A stretch of DNA of 13,274 nt from contig CASGBP010000052.1 in assembly GCA_949299825.1 (NCBI GenBank), positions 1-13,274 on the forward strand, written 5' to 3'. The notes beneath the pieces are model-generated. The model did no database searches. It was not told the origin of the DNA and saw only the letters and a list, made by a program, of their open reading frames with translations. A program made the translations under genes and the position numbers. How positions within the stretch are numbered: position 1 is the first letter of the stretch; every line of letters begins with the position of its first letter. The DNA comes from an uncultured Mycoplasmataceae bacterium. GTDB taxonomy: Bacteria > Bacillota_I > Bacilli_A > Mycoplasmatales > Mycoplasmoidaceae. Shown one piece after another: positions 1-7,425 of this stretch.

Positions 1-76
1 AGGAGGTAGAAAGTTGTTGTCTAGAAGACGTCAGAAAGGTCGTCATAAGTTAACAGTTTCTGATGAGGTAAGATAA
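1..76 (+). CDS. rpmH: Ribosomal protein L34, C-terminal part (5' end outside window)
   Basis: Only the last 24 residues are present, read in the frame starting at base 2 and ending with TAA at 74-76; base 1 closes the previous codon. The visible peptide has the very basic L34 tail (GGRKLLSRRRQKGRHKLTV), in which the pattern R-x-x-x-x-R-R-x-K-G-R is typical of the family, plus a few extra acidic residues at the end. L34 is a small protein of the large ribosomal subunit. Position agrees with the identification: rnpA follows 3 bases downstream, the near-universal bacterial rpmH-rnpA pairing close to the chromosomal origin. The N-terminal half is cut off by the window edge, so length and start cannot be judged. 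Confidence 0.9.
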   Translation, partial: GGRKLLSRRRQKGRHKLTVSDEVR

Positions 77-79
77 CAT

Positions 80-421
80 TTGCAAAAAGTTAACCGTGTT
101 TTAAAAAATTGAGATTTTACTAGAATTATTAATCAAGGATCAAAAATTAGTTCACAACATTTTACAATGTTTTGAACAAAATCAGTAGGCACATATCACA
201 TAGGTGTAACTATATCAAAAAAGGTATCTAAATTAGCAGTTGTAAGAAACAGGTTGAAAAGACAAATTGTTGCTATCTTGGATAACGATTTTAATAAAAA
301 TAATAAAATTGATTTAATAATAATTCCAAAGGCATCAACTCTTGAATTAAATTTTCAAGAATTAAAGAAAGAAATCAATAAATGTTTAGATAAATTGGAA
401 AGGAGAAATAAAGTTGAATAA
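80..421 (+). CDS. rnpA: Ribonuclease P protein component
   Basis: Encodes a 113-residue basic protein, the usual RnpA size, which binds the RNase P RNA and helps mature tRNA 5' ends. The hallmark RNR motif is visible as RNRLKR at residues 56-61, preceded by the conserved stretch HIGVTISKKVSKLAVV (40-55), as in other RnpA proteins. TTG at 80 is chosen as the start: the frame is closed by the TAA at 74-76, which is also the rpmH stop, and no ATG occurs before residue 30. A GAGG at 65-68 inside the end of rpmH can serve as ribosome binding site. Two tryptophans (11 and 32) are encoded by TGA. The 3' end overlaps the yidC start by 8 bases, suggesting coupled translation in an rpmH-rnpA-yidC transcript. 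Confidence 0.93.
400..405 (+). promoter_or_regulatory. Ribosome binding site supporting the TTG start of yidC
   Basis: AAGGAG at 400-405 lies 8 bases before the TTG at 414, inside the last codons of rnpA. It is one of the best Shine-Dalgarno matches in the window and supports TTG 414 as the yidC start rather than any later ATG. Confidence 0.75.
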
Positions 422-1544
422 AAACAATGGAAATGATTACTCAAAAATAATCTTACCTTCCTTTGCTTCTTCTTTGCATTCTGATAATAAAAATAAAAGA
501 TTAGCAAAAACTATTTTTAAACATATTATTCGGTGAACAAAGTTTGCTATTTATTTATTTTTATTTGGGATTGGTCTATATGGTTGTGGTCAATCAATGG
601 CTGAATATTGAGTTTCAAACAATACATCAATTGGGGTTGGATTAGAAGTTGGTTTTGCTCCTGGAACAACTGGTAATCCATTTTTTGATTTAATTCCCGC
701 CCAGGGCCAGGCATTTTTTCCATTTAATGAATTTAGTATGGATTATGGTCCTTTTTATGCTTTGTTTGTGTGGCCGTTTGCTCAATTGTTATTGCATTTC
801 ATGTATGCTACAAGAAATTTGCCATTAGGTTTAGGTGGGTTGTTTGGAATTATCATTGTATTACTTATAATTCGTCTAATTACTTTCTTTATTTCAATTA
901 GATCAACTTTTCAAACTGAAAAAATGCAAGAAATTCAGGGAAAAGTTGCTGAGATAAATTCAAAATATAAGGATGCTAAAGATATGCAATCCCGGCAAAA
1001 AAAGCAAATGGAAATTAATGAGTTATATAAAAAGCATAATGTAAAACCTTTTGCTGCTTTTGAACAAATATTTGTTACACTTCCAATTTTGTTAATTGTA
1101 TTTAGAGTTATTAACATAGTTCGTCCTTTAAAGGCAACTATTCTTTTTGACATTTGAGATTTAGGAACCTCACCATTGCAAGCTATTTTTAGTAACTTTA
1201 CCGATGGAGGATGAACTTATATATTCTTCTTGATTATTGTTATTCCTACTCAATTTATTTCGCAAAAGATTCCTCAACGATTATCAAGGAAGCGAAGTAG
1301 AAATGCAAAAACAGTTGGTACTGCCAATAATAAATCATTAGATAGAACAAAAACAATTTCAACTGTAATGAATGTATTTATGGCAGTTATTGCCGCAATT
1401 TCTGCATCAGGGGTAGGTCTATATTGATTCTTCTCATCACTTATTTCCTTGTTACAATCATATATTGTTCATCGAATAATTCTAGCAAGAAGGAAGGGTA
1501 AGGCCAGTGTTGAAACTAAACTTTCTAAGTTAGGAATTAATTAA
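414..1544 (+). CDS. yidC: Membrane protein insertase YidC/OxaA family
   Basis: Encodes 376 residues from TTG 414, continuous through several TGA tryptophan codons (for example after 1153 and 1210). YidC inserts and folds membrane proteins with or after Sec. The first hydrophobic segment is at about residues 44-57, followed by Cys58 in the context LYGC, which resembles a lipobox. The conserved YidC core follows: segment two at about 113-130, segment three at about 139-162 with the family's hydrophilic-groove arginine probably Arg154, a charged cytoplasmic hairpin at about 163-215 rich in Lys/Gln/Glu, segment four at about 219-235, segment five at about 268-283 and the last segments at about 317-357, then a basic tail (HRIILARRKGK) that could contact ribosomes. 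The gene overlaps rnpA by 8 bases and shares one base with rsmA. The identification also rests on the classic rpmH-rnpA-yidC order. Confidence 0.93.
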
Positions 1545-2365
1545 TGTTAAAAAAGGAAGTTTTAAATTTTTTAAAGGCAAATAATTTTGTTCCATCAAAA
1601 AAGATGGGGCAAAATTTTTTAATTAATCAAGCAATTATGAAAAATATTGTAAATTCATCAAATATTGATAGTTGTGATAACGTAATTGAAATCGGTCCTG
1701 GTTTAGGAGCTATTACCAAATATATAAAAGAAAAAACTAATAATCTGTTATTGATTGAATTAGATAAAAGACTATATCAATTTTTATGTGAAACATATAA
1801 GGATCTATGAATTATAAATGATGATATTTTAAAAATTAATTTAGATAGTATTCTAAATGAAAAAAAATGAGAAAGTGTTAAAGTGGTTGCAAACTTACCT
1901 TATAGTATTTCAAGTAAAATAATTTTGATGTTATTAATATTAAAACCAATTACAGAAATAAATATATTAGTTCAAAAGGAAATGGCTCAACGATTATTAG
2001 CTAAAAAAAATAGCAAAGAATACAATGCATTTAGTGTTTTAGTTCAAATGTTCTCTGATATTAAATTATTATTAAAAGTTGGATCAAATGAATTTTTACC
2101 TAAACCAGAAATTGATTCATGATTTATTAAAATTAACAAGAATAACAAATATAAGTTGGATTTTGATAAGATTAATGAATTCTTAAAAATATGCTTTATG
2201 GCTAAGAGAAAAAAGTTAATAAATAATTTACAGACAAAATTTAACAAGGAAATAGTTATAAAAGTTTTTGATGAATTAAATTTTGATCATAATATTAGGG
2301 TTGAACAATTAGCTTTAGATGATTTTAATAATTTGTTTTTATTATTGGAGAAATATAATGGATAA
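1544..2365 (+). CDS. rsmA: 16S rRNA dimethyladenosine transferase (KsgA/RsmA)
   Basis: Encodes 273 residues, the normal family length. The enzyme transfers methyl groups from S-adenosylmethionine to two adjacent adenosines in the 3'-terminal hairpin of 16S rRNA during small-subunit maturation. Seen directly: the N-terminal GQNFLIN motif at 22-28, the SAM-binding loop EIGPGLG at 49-55, the acidic end of strand two in IELDKRL (about 71-77), the catalytic NLPY motif at 117-120 followed by SIS, and the C-terminal AKRKKLINNL segment typical of the substrate-binding lobe. TGA encodes tryptophan at residue 89 and elsewhere, so the standard code would split the gene into three pieces. ATG 1544 shares its A with the yidC stop codon. 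The 3' end overlaps ispE by 8 bases, a neighbour relation that recalls the ksgA-ispE proximity in Firmicutes. Confidence 0.95.
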
Positions 2366-3116
2366 AATTTTAGCCTTTGGAAAAGTTAATATTGGTTTAA
2401 ATATAGGTAGATATTCAAAAAAATATAAAAAACACAAACTAACAACAATTTTAATGACTATTGATGAGTATTATGATGAGATAGAAATAAATGTCGGGGT
2501 TGAATATGACTATGTAGAATATTTTATTAATAATCAATGGATTCAAATTCAGGACGATGTAGTCATGAAATCGCTTAGTTTTTTTAAAACTACTTTTGGA
2601 ATCAAAGAGAATTTTTATATAAGAATAATTAAAAATATACCATTTAAAGCAGGTTTAGGAGGATCAAGCAGTGATGCTGGAAACATCTTGAAATATTTAA
2701 CTGAAAAATACCAAGTTCAATTTAATAAGAAACAATTGTTAGATATAGCTATTAACTTAGGAAGTGATATTTGTTTCTTTTTATTTAATTATGATTTAGC
2801 ATTAGTATCTGAATATGGCAACAAATTAGTACCGATTGATAAAAACAAACCATGTTATAACATTATTGCTAATAACCTAGAATGTTCTACTAAGGAAGTT
2901 TATGAATGTTTTAGAGAATATGGTATAAGAGTTAAAAATAATTATCGAAAAATCATTAATAACTTACCTAATATTAATCATAAAAACATTTTTAATGATT
3001 TGCAAAATTGTGCTTTTATCATTAACAATGAACTTTTGAGTTTATATAAAAAATTAAGTATTGATAAAAATGTTATATTAACAGGAAGTGGTTCATATTT
3101 TATTGAATTTAAATAA
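2358..3116 (+). CDS. ispE: 4-diphosphocytidyl-2-C-methyl-D-erythritol kinase (MEP pathway)
   Basis: Encodes 252 residues, somewhat shorter than the usual 280-300. IspE phosphorylates CDP-methylerythritol in the methylerythritol phosphate route to isoprenoid precursors. GHMP-kinase features are all visible: the N-terminal KVNIGLNI with Lys9 and Asn11, the ATP-binding glycine/serine loop GLGGSSSDAG at 99-108, the catalytic aspartate region GSDICFF with Asp137, and the C-terminal motif TGSGS at 242-246. ATG 2358 is preferred over an in-frame upstream start at 2319, because it gives the family N-terminus and has GGAG at 2347-2350 before it. It overlaps rsmA by 8 bases. The corresponding place in M. 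genitalium and M. pneumoniae goes straight from ksgA to gltX, so this gene is an addition or a retained ancestral copy. Mevalonate-type GHMP kinases are less likely, given the IspE-like ends and the ksgA neighbour. Confidence 0.88.
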   Translation: MDKILAFGKVNIGLNIGRYSKKYKKHKLTTILMTIDEYYDEIEINVGVEYDYVEYFINNQWIQIQDDVVMKSLSFFKTTFGIKENFYIRIIKNIPFKAGLGGSSSDAGNILKYLTEKYQVQFNKKQLLDIAINLGSDICFFLFNYDLALVSEYGNKLVPIDKNKPCYNIIANNLECSTKEVYECFREYGIRVKNNYRKIINNLPNINHKNIFNDLQNCAFIINNELLSLYKKLSIDKNVILTGSGSYFIEFK

Positions 3117-3129
3117 TCATTAAAATTAT

Positions 3130-3137
3130 TATAAAAT
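3130..3137 (+). promoter_or_regulatory. Putative -10 element directly before gltX
   Basis: TATAAAAT at 3130-3137 lies in the 26-base gap after ispE. If TATAAA (3130-3135) is the -10 hexamer, transcription would begin at about 3142-3143, at the A of the gltX ATG, giving a leaderless mRNA. No clear -35 element and no Shine-Dalgarno sequence is seen here. In DNA this AT-rich a chance match is possible. Confidence 0.4.
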
Positions 3138-3142
3138 AGATT

Positions 3143-4594
3143 ATGCTTATGAAAGTTAGAACAAGATATGCACCTAGTCCAACTGGTTATTTTCACATTG
3201 GTGGAGCAAGAACTGCTTTATTTAATTTTTTATTTGCAAAAAATAAAAAAGGAAGTTTCATTTTAAGAATAGAAGACACTGATATTGACCGTAATGTTGA
3301 AGGAGGAATTGAGTCTCAAATTAATTATATTGATTGAATGGGTTTTTCTCCTGATGAATCCCCTTTAAAGCAAGGTAATTTTGGACCATATCAACAAACC
3401 TTAAAGCTTGATAAATACAAGTTGTTAGCTAACAAATTATTAGAGGAAAAAAAAGCTTATAGATGTTTTTGCTCAAAATCAGATCTTGATAAACAACGTG
3501 AGGAATGTGAAAAAAATCATCAGACTCCAAAATACAATAGACATTGTTTATATCTTTCAGATAAACAAATAGAAGAAAATCTAAGAAACAATATTCCTTT
3601 TACTATACGTTTAAAAATTGATGAAGGACAAGAATATAGTTGAAATGATTTGATTAGAGGAAAAATAACTATTCCTGGTAGTGCGATGACTGATCCTGTA
3701 ATCTTAAAATCAAATGGTATTGCAATGTATAATTTTGCAGTAGTAATTGATGATTATGATATGCAAATAAGTCATGTATTAAGAGGCGAGGAACATATTT
3801 CTAATACCCCATATCAAATAGCTATTAAAAAAGCTCTAGGATATGACAATCAACAAATTGAATATGGGCATTTATCGATTATTATTAATGATGAAGGAAA
3901 GAAATTATCTAAGCGTGATACAAATTTAAAACAATTTATTAGTGATTATCAAATGATGGGATATTTACCAATTGCTATTGTTAACTTTTTATGTTTACTT
4001 GGTTGAAGTCCTAGCAACAATATTGAAATTATGAATTTGGATGAAATGATTAGCAATTTTAACATTGATGATTTATCAAAATCACCTGCTAAATTTGATG
4101 TAGAAAAAATGAATTGAATTGCTAATCAACATTTTAAGAAAATGAAAGATGATGAATATTTAAAATTTGTAAAAAAATTTGTTAACTCTAATAATGAAAT
4201 ATATCTAAAACATCAAGATGAAGTTTTATTGTTATTTAAAAATCAAATTTCATATGCTTTGCAATTAGATGAATTAATAAATGATCTTTTTAATGATAAA
4301 AAAATAAGTGATGAATCAAAAAAAGAGATAATACAACAAAAAGATAACTTTCTTAAAATTGGACAATTATTAATATCTTCATTTAATTCATTAAATCATT
4401 TTGATTTAGAAACTATCAAAAATGTTATTGAGCAAATTAAAAATCAAACAAATTTAAAAGGTAAAGATTTATTTATGCCTATCCGCATTCTAGCTACTAA
4501 AAAAACTCATGGTCCAGAATTAGCTAAAACTTTATTTTTATTTGGCAAAGAAAAAATAATTGATAACATTAATAAAGTTTTAGAGGAAATTTAA
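3143..4594 (+). CDS. gltX: Glutamyl-tRNA synthetase
   Basis: Encodes 483 residues, the normal size for a bacterial GluRS, which charges tRNA-Glu with glutamate; in bacteria lacking GlnRS the same enzyme may also charge tRNA-Gln. Class I signatures are clear: TRYAPSPTG at 7-15, the HIGH-type motif HIGG at 18-21, the RIEDTD stretch near residue 42-47, and the KMSKS-type motif KLSKR at 254-258. Cys108-x-Cys110 and Cys135 in the ..YNRHC.. stretch resemble the zinc-binding insertion of some GluRS. TGA codes for tryptophan at several points (after Asp65, before 3650, 4004-4006, 4115-4117). ATG 3143 is taken as start; ATG 3149, two codons later, is equally compatible with the family. No Shine-Dalgarno is visible. 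The HD gene begins immediately after its stop codon. Confidence 0.95.
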
Positions 4595-5782
4595 ATGAAG
4601 AATAATATTTTAATTAGATCAAAGTTTATTTATGATCCAATTCATGGTGAAATTGAATTTGATTATTCTGAAATGTGACTTTATGAGTTAACACAGACAA
4701 AAGAGTTTAAACGTTTGTTGAATATCCGTCAACTTGGTGAATGTTGAAAAGTTTTTCATTCAGCTACTCATACTAGATTTAGTCATTCAGTGGGGGTTTT
4801 TCATGTTTGTCGACAATTTTTAAGACATTTAAATTTACAAGAAAATATTCCCAGTTCTGATTATAATGCTATTTTAGCAATTGCCCTATTACATGATATT
4901 GGTCATGGTCCTAGAAGTCATTCTTTTGAAGAATACACTGGTATTAATCATGAACAAATGACTAAGAAAATAATTTTAAGTAAGGAAACTGAAATAAATA
5001 AGATCTTGATAGAAAATAACATTGACATAAAAATGATGATTGATATTCTTGAACATAAAAAAGTTCCAAAATTTTATTACCAATTAATTTCAGGACAAAT
5101 TGATTCTGATAGACTTGATTATCTGATTAGGGATAGTTATTTTGTTGGAACAAAAAATGGAGCAATTGACTTTGGTATTATCATTAAATGATCAATGATA
5201 AAAAATAATGAATTAGTTTTTGATACAAAGGCAATTTCAGTTATAGAATCAATTATTTTTGCCAGATATCAAATGTTCAAGCAAATTTATTTAAATAAAA
5301 AAACAATTTGTTATGAATCGATTATGAAGAGTATTTTTTTACGTTTAAAAGATTTATACAAGAAAAATTATTTATTTAAGGACAAACATAATTTAATTTA
5401 CCTATTAAAACCTTTTTTTGAAGATAAACCATATGATCTAGATATCTTTTTGAAGTTTGATGATAATGCAATGAATTTATTAATTGATTCTTGTTTAGAA
5501 GAGGAAGACGACATTTTAAAAAAATTATGTAATTCTTATTTATTTCAAAATCAATTTACGTGTGATTATGAAAAGGTTGACCATTGTAGTAATGAAGAAG
5601 ATGTTTATTATTATAGGACAATCAAAATAAATAAAAAGGTATATGATAGTAAATTACCAATTATGATTTATGACTTTGATACAAAGAAAACAAAGGATGT
5701 AATTGAATACTGAAGCTCAAATTCTAATTTTGTAAAATATACTTATGAAGATGAATTTAACTTTCATCCAACTATGAAATAA
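4595..5782 (+). CDS. HD-domain phosphohydrolase, dNTP triphosphohydrolase-like (YwfO/EF1143 type)
   Basis: Encodes 395 residues from ATG 4595, with no bases between it and the gltX stop; GAGG at 4583-4586 can act as ribosome binding site. The N-terminus has DPIHGEIEF, a stretch common in this HD branch, then HTRFSHSVGVFH with His59 and His64, the HD pair His100-Asp101 in LLHDIGHGPRSHSFEE, and the fourth metal-ligand region DSDRLDYLIRD with Asp170/Asp172. This pattern of H..HD..D with the DRLDYL block is that of the SAMHD1-like family, whose studied Firmicute members (EF1143, YwfO) hydrolyse dNTPs to nucleoside and triphosphate. The M. genitalium counterpart (MG461) also follows gltX. A role in keeping dNTP pools balanced is inferred; the substrate cannot be read from sequence. 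The gene is interrupted by several TGA tryptophan codons. Its 3' end overlaps the convergent nfu gene by 11 bases. Confidence 0.85.
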
Positions 5783-6017
5783 TTACACCTTTTATATCAT
5801 CTGGTAACTCATCTTTTAATATTTCTTCCAAGCCCTCATTATATGTATCTTCGACAAAAGCACACCCTATGCAGGCACCAAGAATTTTTATATGTACATA
5901 TCCATCTTCAAACTTTAAAAATTCTAAATCACCACCATCTTGATTTACAAATATTCTAATTGATTCGATGATTTCATTAATTTTACTGATAATTTGCTCA
6001 TTATTTAATTTTTTCAT
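5772..6017 (-). CDS. nfu: NifU C-terminal domain (Nfu-type) iron-sulfur cluster carrier
   Basis: Encodes 81 residues, a stand-alone Nfu domain. The N-terminal part contains the conserved IRIFVNQDGGDLEFLKFEDG block (about 20-39), and the CxxC cluster-binding motif appears as GACIGC with Cys49 and Cys52, followed by the acidic helix ending EEILKDELPD. Nfu domains bind a bridging Fe-S cluster between two subunits and pass it to target enzymes. The CxxC is intact, so it is probably functional, although the residues after it (AFVEDTY) differ from the more usual Pro-Ser-Ser pattern. It is the last gene of the minus-strand group, 2 bases after the udk stop, and its 3' end runs into the convergent HD gene with no space for a terminator. 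No strong Shine-Dalgarno is seen, so translation may depend on udk. Confidence 0.88.
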   Translation of the reverse strand: MKKLNNEQIISKINEIIESIRIFVNQDGGDLEFLKFEDGYVHIKILGACIGCAFVEDTYNEGLEEILKDELPDDIKGVIIS

Positions 6018-6019
6018 TT

Positions 6020-6652
6020 TTATATTTTAATTCCATTAGTTATTAATTTGATTGAATTAGTTTTTCCTTCATCTCAAGGGATAATTACATCAACATTATA
6101 TTTTAAAGGTTCAACATATAATTTATACATAGGTTTAACAATTTCTCTTCAATGCTCAATAACATTGTCAATGTTTCTGCCACGTTCATGAATATCTCGT
6201 TCGATTCTTCTGATTATACATTCATCTAATTGTGTATCAACAAAAACAGTTAAATTAGCTAAATCAACTATATCTTTATCATATAAGGAAAAAAGACCTT
6301 CAAATATAACCACATGGATATTTTTTGGTATTTTTTGTAATTCACTTGATGCTTTGGATAAACTAAAATCATATTTATTGATATAAACATCACAGTTATT
6401 AAAAAGTATTTCATTAAGAGTTTTTCTTATTAGTTTTCAATTAAATGCATTTGGGTGATCAAAGTTTAACATTCCATTTTTCTTATTTTTTGGAATTTTA
6501 TTTTTTTCATTATAAAAGTCATCTTGAGAAACAATAGCAGCTTTAACATTTTTTGGTAATGAATTAATTATAGAATTGCTCACTGTCGTTTTTCCAGATC
6601 CTGATGGTCCAGAAACAATGATAAAAAAAGGTTTTTTGCTTCTTTCTTTCAT
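6020..6652 (-). CDS. udk: Uridine (cytidine) kinase
   Basis: Encodes 210 residues, the standard Udk size. The enzyme phosphorylates uridine and cytidine with ATP or GTP in pyrimidine salvage, which is essential when de novo synthesis is absent as in mollicutes. The P-loop GPSGSGKTT lies at residues 15-23; the nucleoside-binding block SQDDFYNE follows; further on come FEGLFSLYD (the strand corresponding to the family's EGI region) and the RRIERDIHERGR block typical of uridine kinases. Two tryptophans are TGA codons; the first, at 6437-6439, would truncate the protein in the standard code. The start at 6652 gives the expected short N-terminus before the P-loop. A TATAAT sits 7 bases upstream. 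The yebC stop is 31 bases upstream and nfu begins 2 bases downstream. Confidence 0.93.
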
Positions 6653-6659
6653 ATTCTTA

Positions 6660-6665
6660 ATTATA
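6660..6665 (-). promoter_or_regulatory. Putative -10 element (TATAAT) directly before udk
   Basis: On the minus strand a perfect TATAAT occupies 6665 down to 6660, and the udk ATG begins at 6652. The 7-base distance would place the transcription start at the start codon. There is no good Shine-Dalgarno sequence in the 31-base gap after yebC (AAGAAT is the closest), which is consistent with a leaderless udk transcript. AT-rich background makes chance matches possible. Confidence 0.45.
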
Positions 6666-6683
6666 TATTATTAAAGGTTTCTA

Positions 6684-7391
6684 TTAAATTTCTTCATAAT
6701 TTGTTACAACTCATTGGATATCATCATCTTCCTCACATGAATCAATAAAACGTTCAAATTTTTCTTTATATTCATTTGATATTGTGGCATATTGATTTGG
6801 AATATATTTTATTTCACAGCTAAAGATGGGAATAAATTCACTTTCAAACTTTTCTTTAATTTTAAAGAATAAACTTGGCTTACAATGAAGAATAAAACTA
6901 TCTTCTTCCTCAATTAGATCAACTATCTCAAAATCTATAACAATATTTAAGATTTCTTCCTCTGTTATGTTATTTTTATCAAAAATAAATTCACCTAATT
7001 CATTAAATAACATTTTTACACTATTTGGTTTTGCTAATTGACCATTTAATTTTGAAAAATAACCTCTAATAGCACTTATTGAACGTTGCTCATTATCAGT
7101 TAAAACTTTTATTAAGATAGCAACTCCATTTGGACCATAACCTTCATAATATATTTCTTTTAAATTAGCTGCATCCTTATTTGCACCATTAATGTTTTTT
7201 TCAATCGATTCTCTTGATAAATTGTGTTGTAGTGCTCTTGAAATAGCTGCTTTTAAACGTGGATTAGACTCGGGATTAGGTCCTCCAATTTTTGCTGCCG
7301 CCTTAATTTCTTTAGCACATTTCATTCACATCTTTGCTTGTGCCTGCTGTTTCTTATTTATTCCTGAAGCTATTAAATGTTTTCTTGGCAT
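6684..7391 (-). CDS. yebC: YebC/PmpR-family (TACO1-like) regulatory protein
   Basis: Encodes 235 residues, the usual YebC length. The start ATG at 7389-7391 gives MPRKHLIASGINKKQQAQ and keeps the conserved N-terminal region; a start at the later ATG (7325) would lose it because the intervening TGA is tryptophan. Family hallmarks include AAKIGGPNPESNPRLKAAI near residues 35-53, SRESIEKNINGA near 62-73, the YEGYGPNGVAILI segment at about 85-97 and the TDNEQRS block after it. YebC proteins act either as DNA-binding regulators or, as more recent work on this family indicates, in translation of proline-rich stretches; which applies here cannot be told. An AGAGGG at about 7396-7401 precedes the start. 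The gene follows the 689-residue protein gene by 34 bases and is probably co-transcribed with it. Confidence 0.92.
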
Positions 7392-7425
7392 AAATTTCCC
7401 TCTCTCATATATTGATAAATTATTA

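Noticed and set aside
690..720. Small GC-richer patch in yidC (CCCGCCCAGGGCCAGGC)
   Set aside because: Within the intact yidC frame, too short to indicate transfer or an element.
414..1544. yidC (and likewise rsmA, gltX, HD, yebC, pgm) looked like chains of gene fragments or pseudogenes
   Set aside because: The fragments lie in one frame separated only by TGA, at positions where the families have Trp; with TGA as tryptophan they are intact.
2319..2357. Upstream in-frame start for ispE giving 265 residues
   Set aside because: The extra 13 residues lie wholly within rsmA and do not resemble the IspE N-terminus; ATG 2358 has a GGAG before it.
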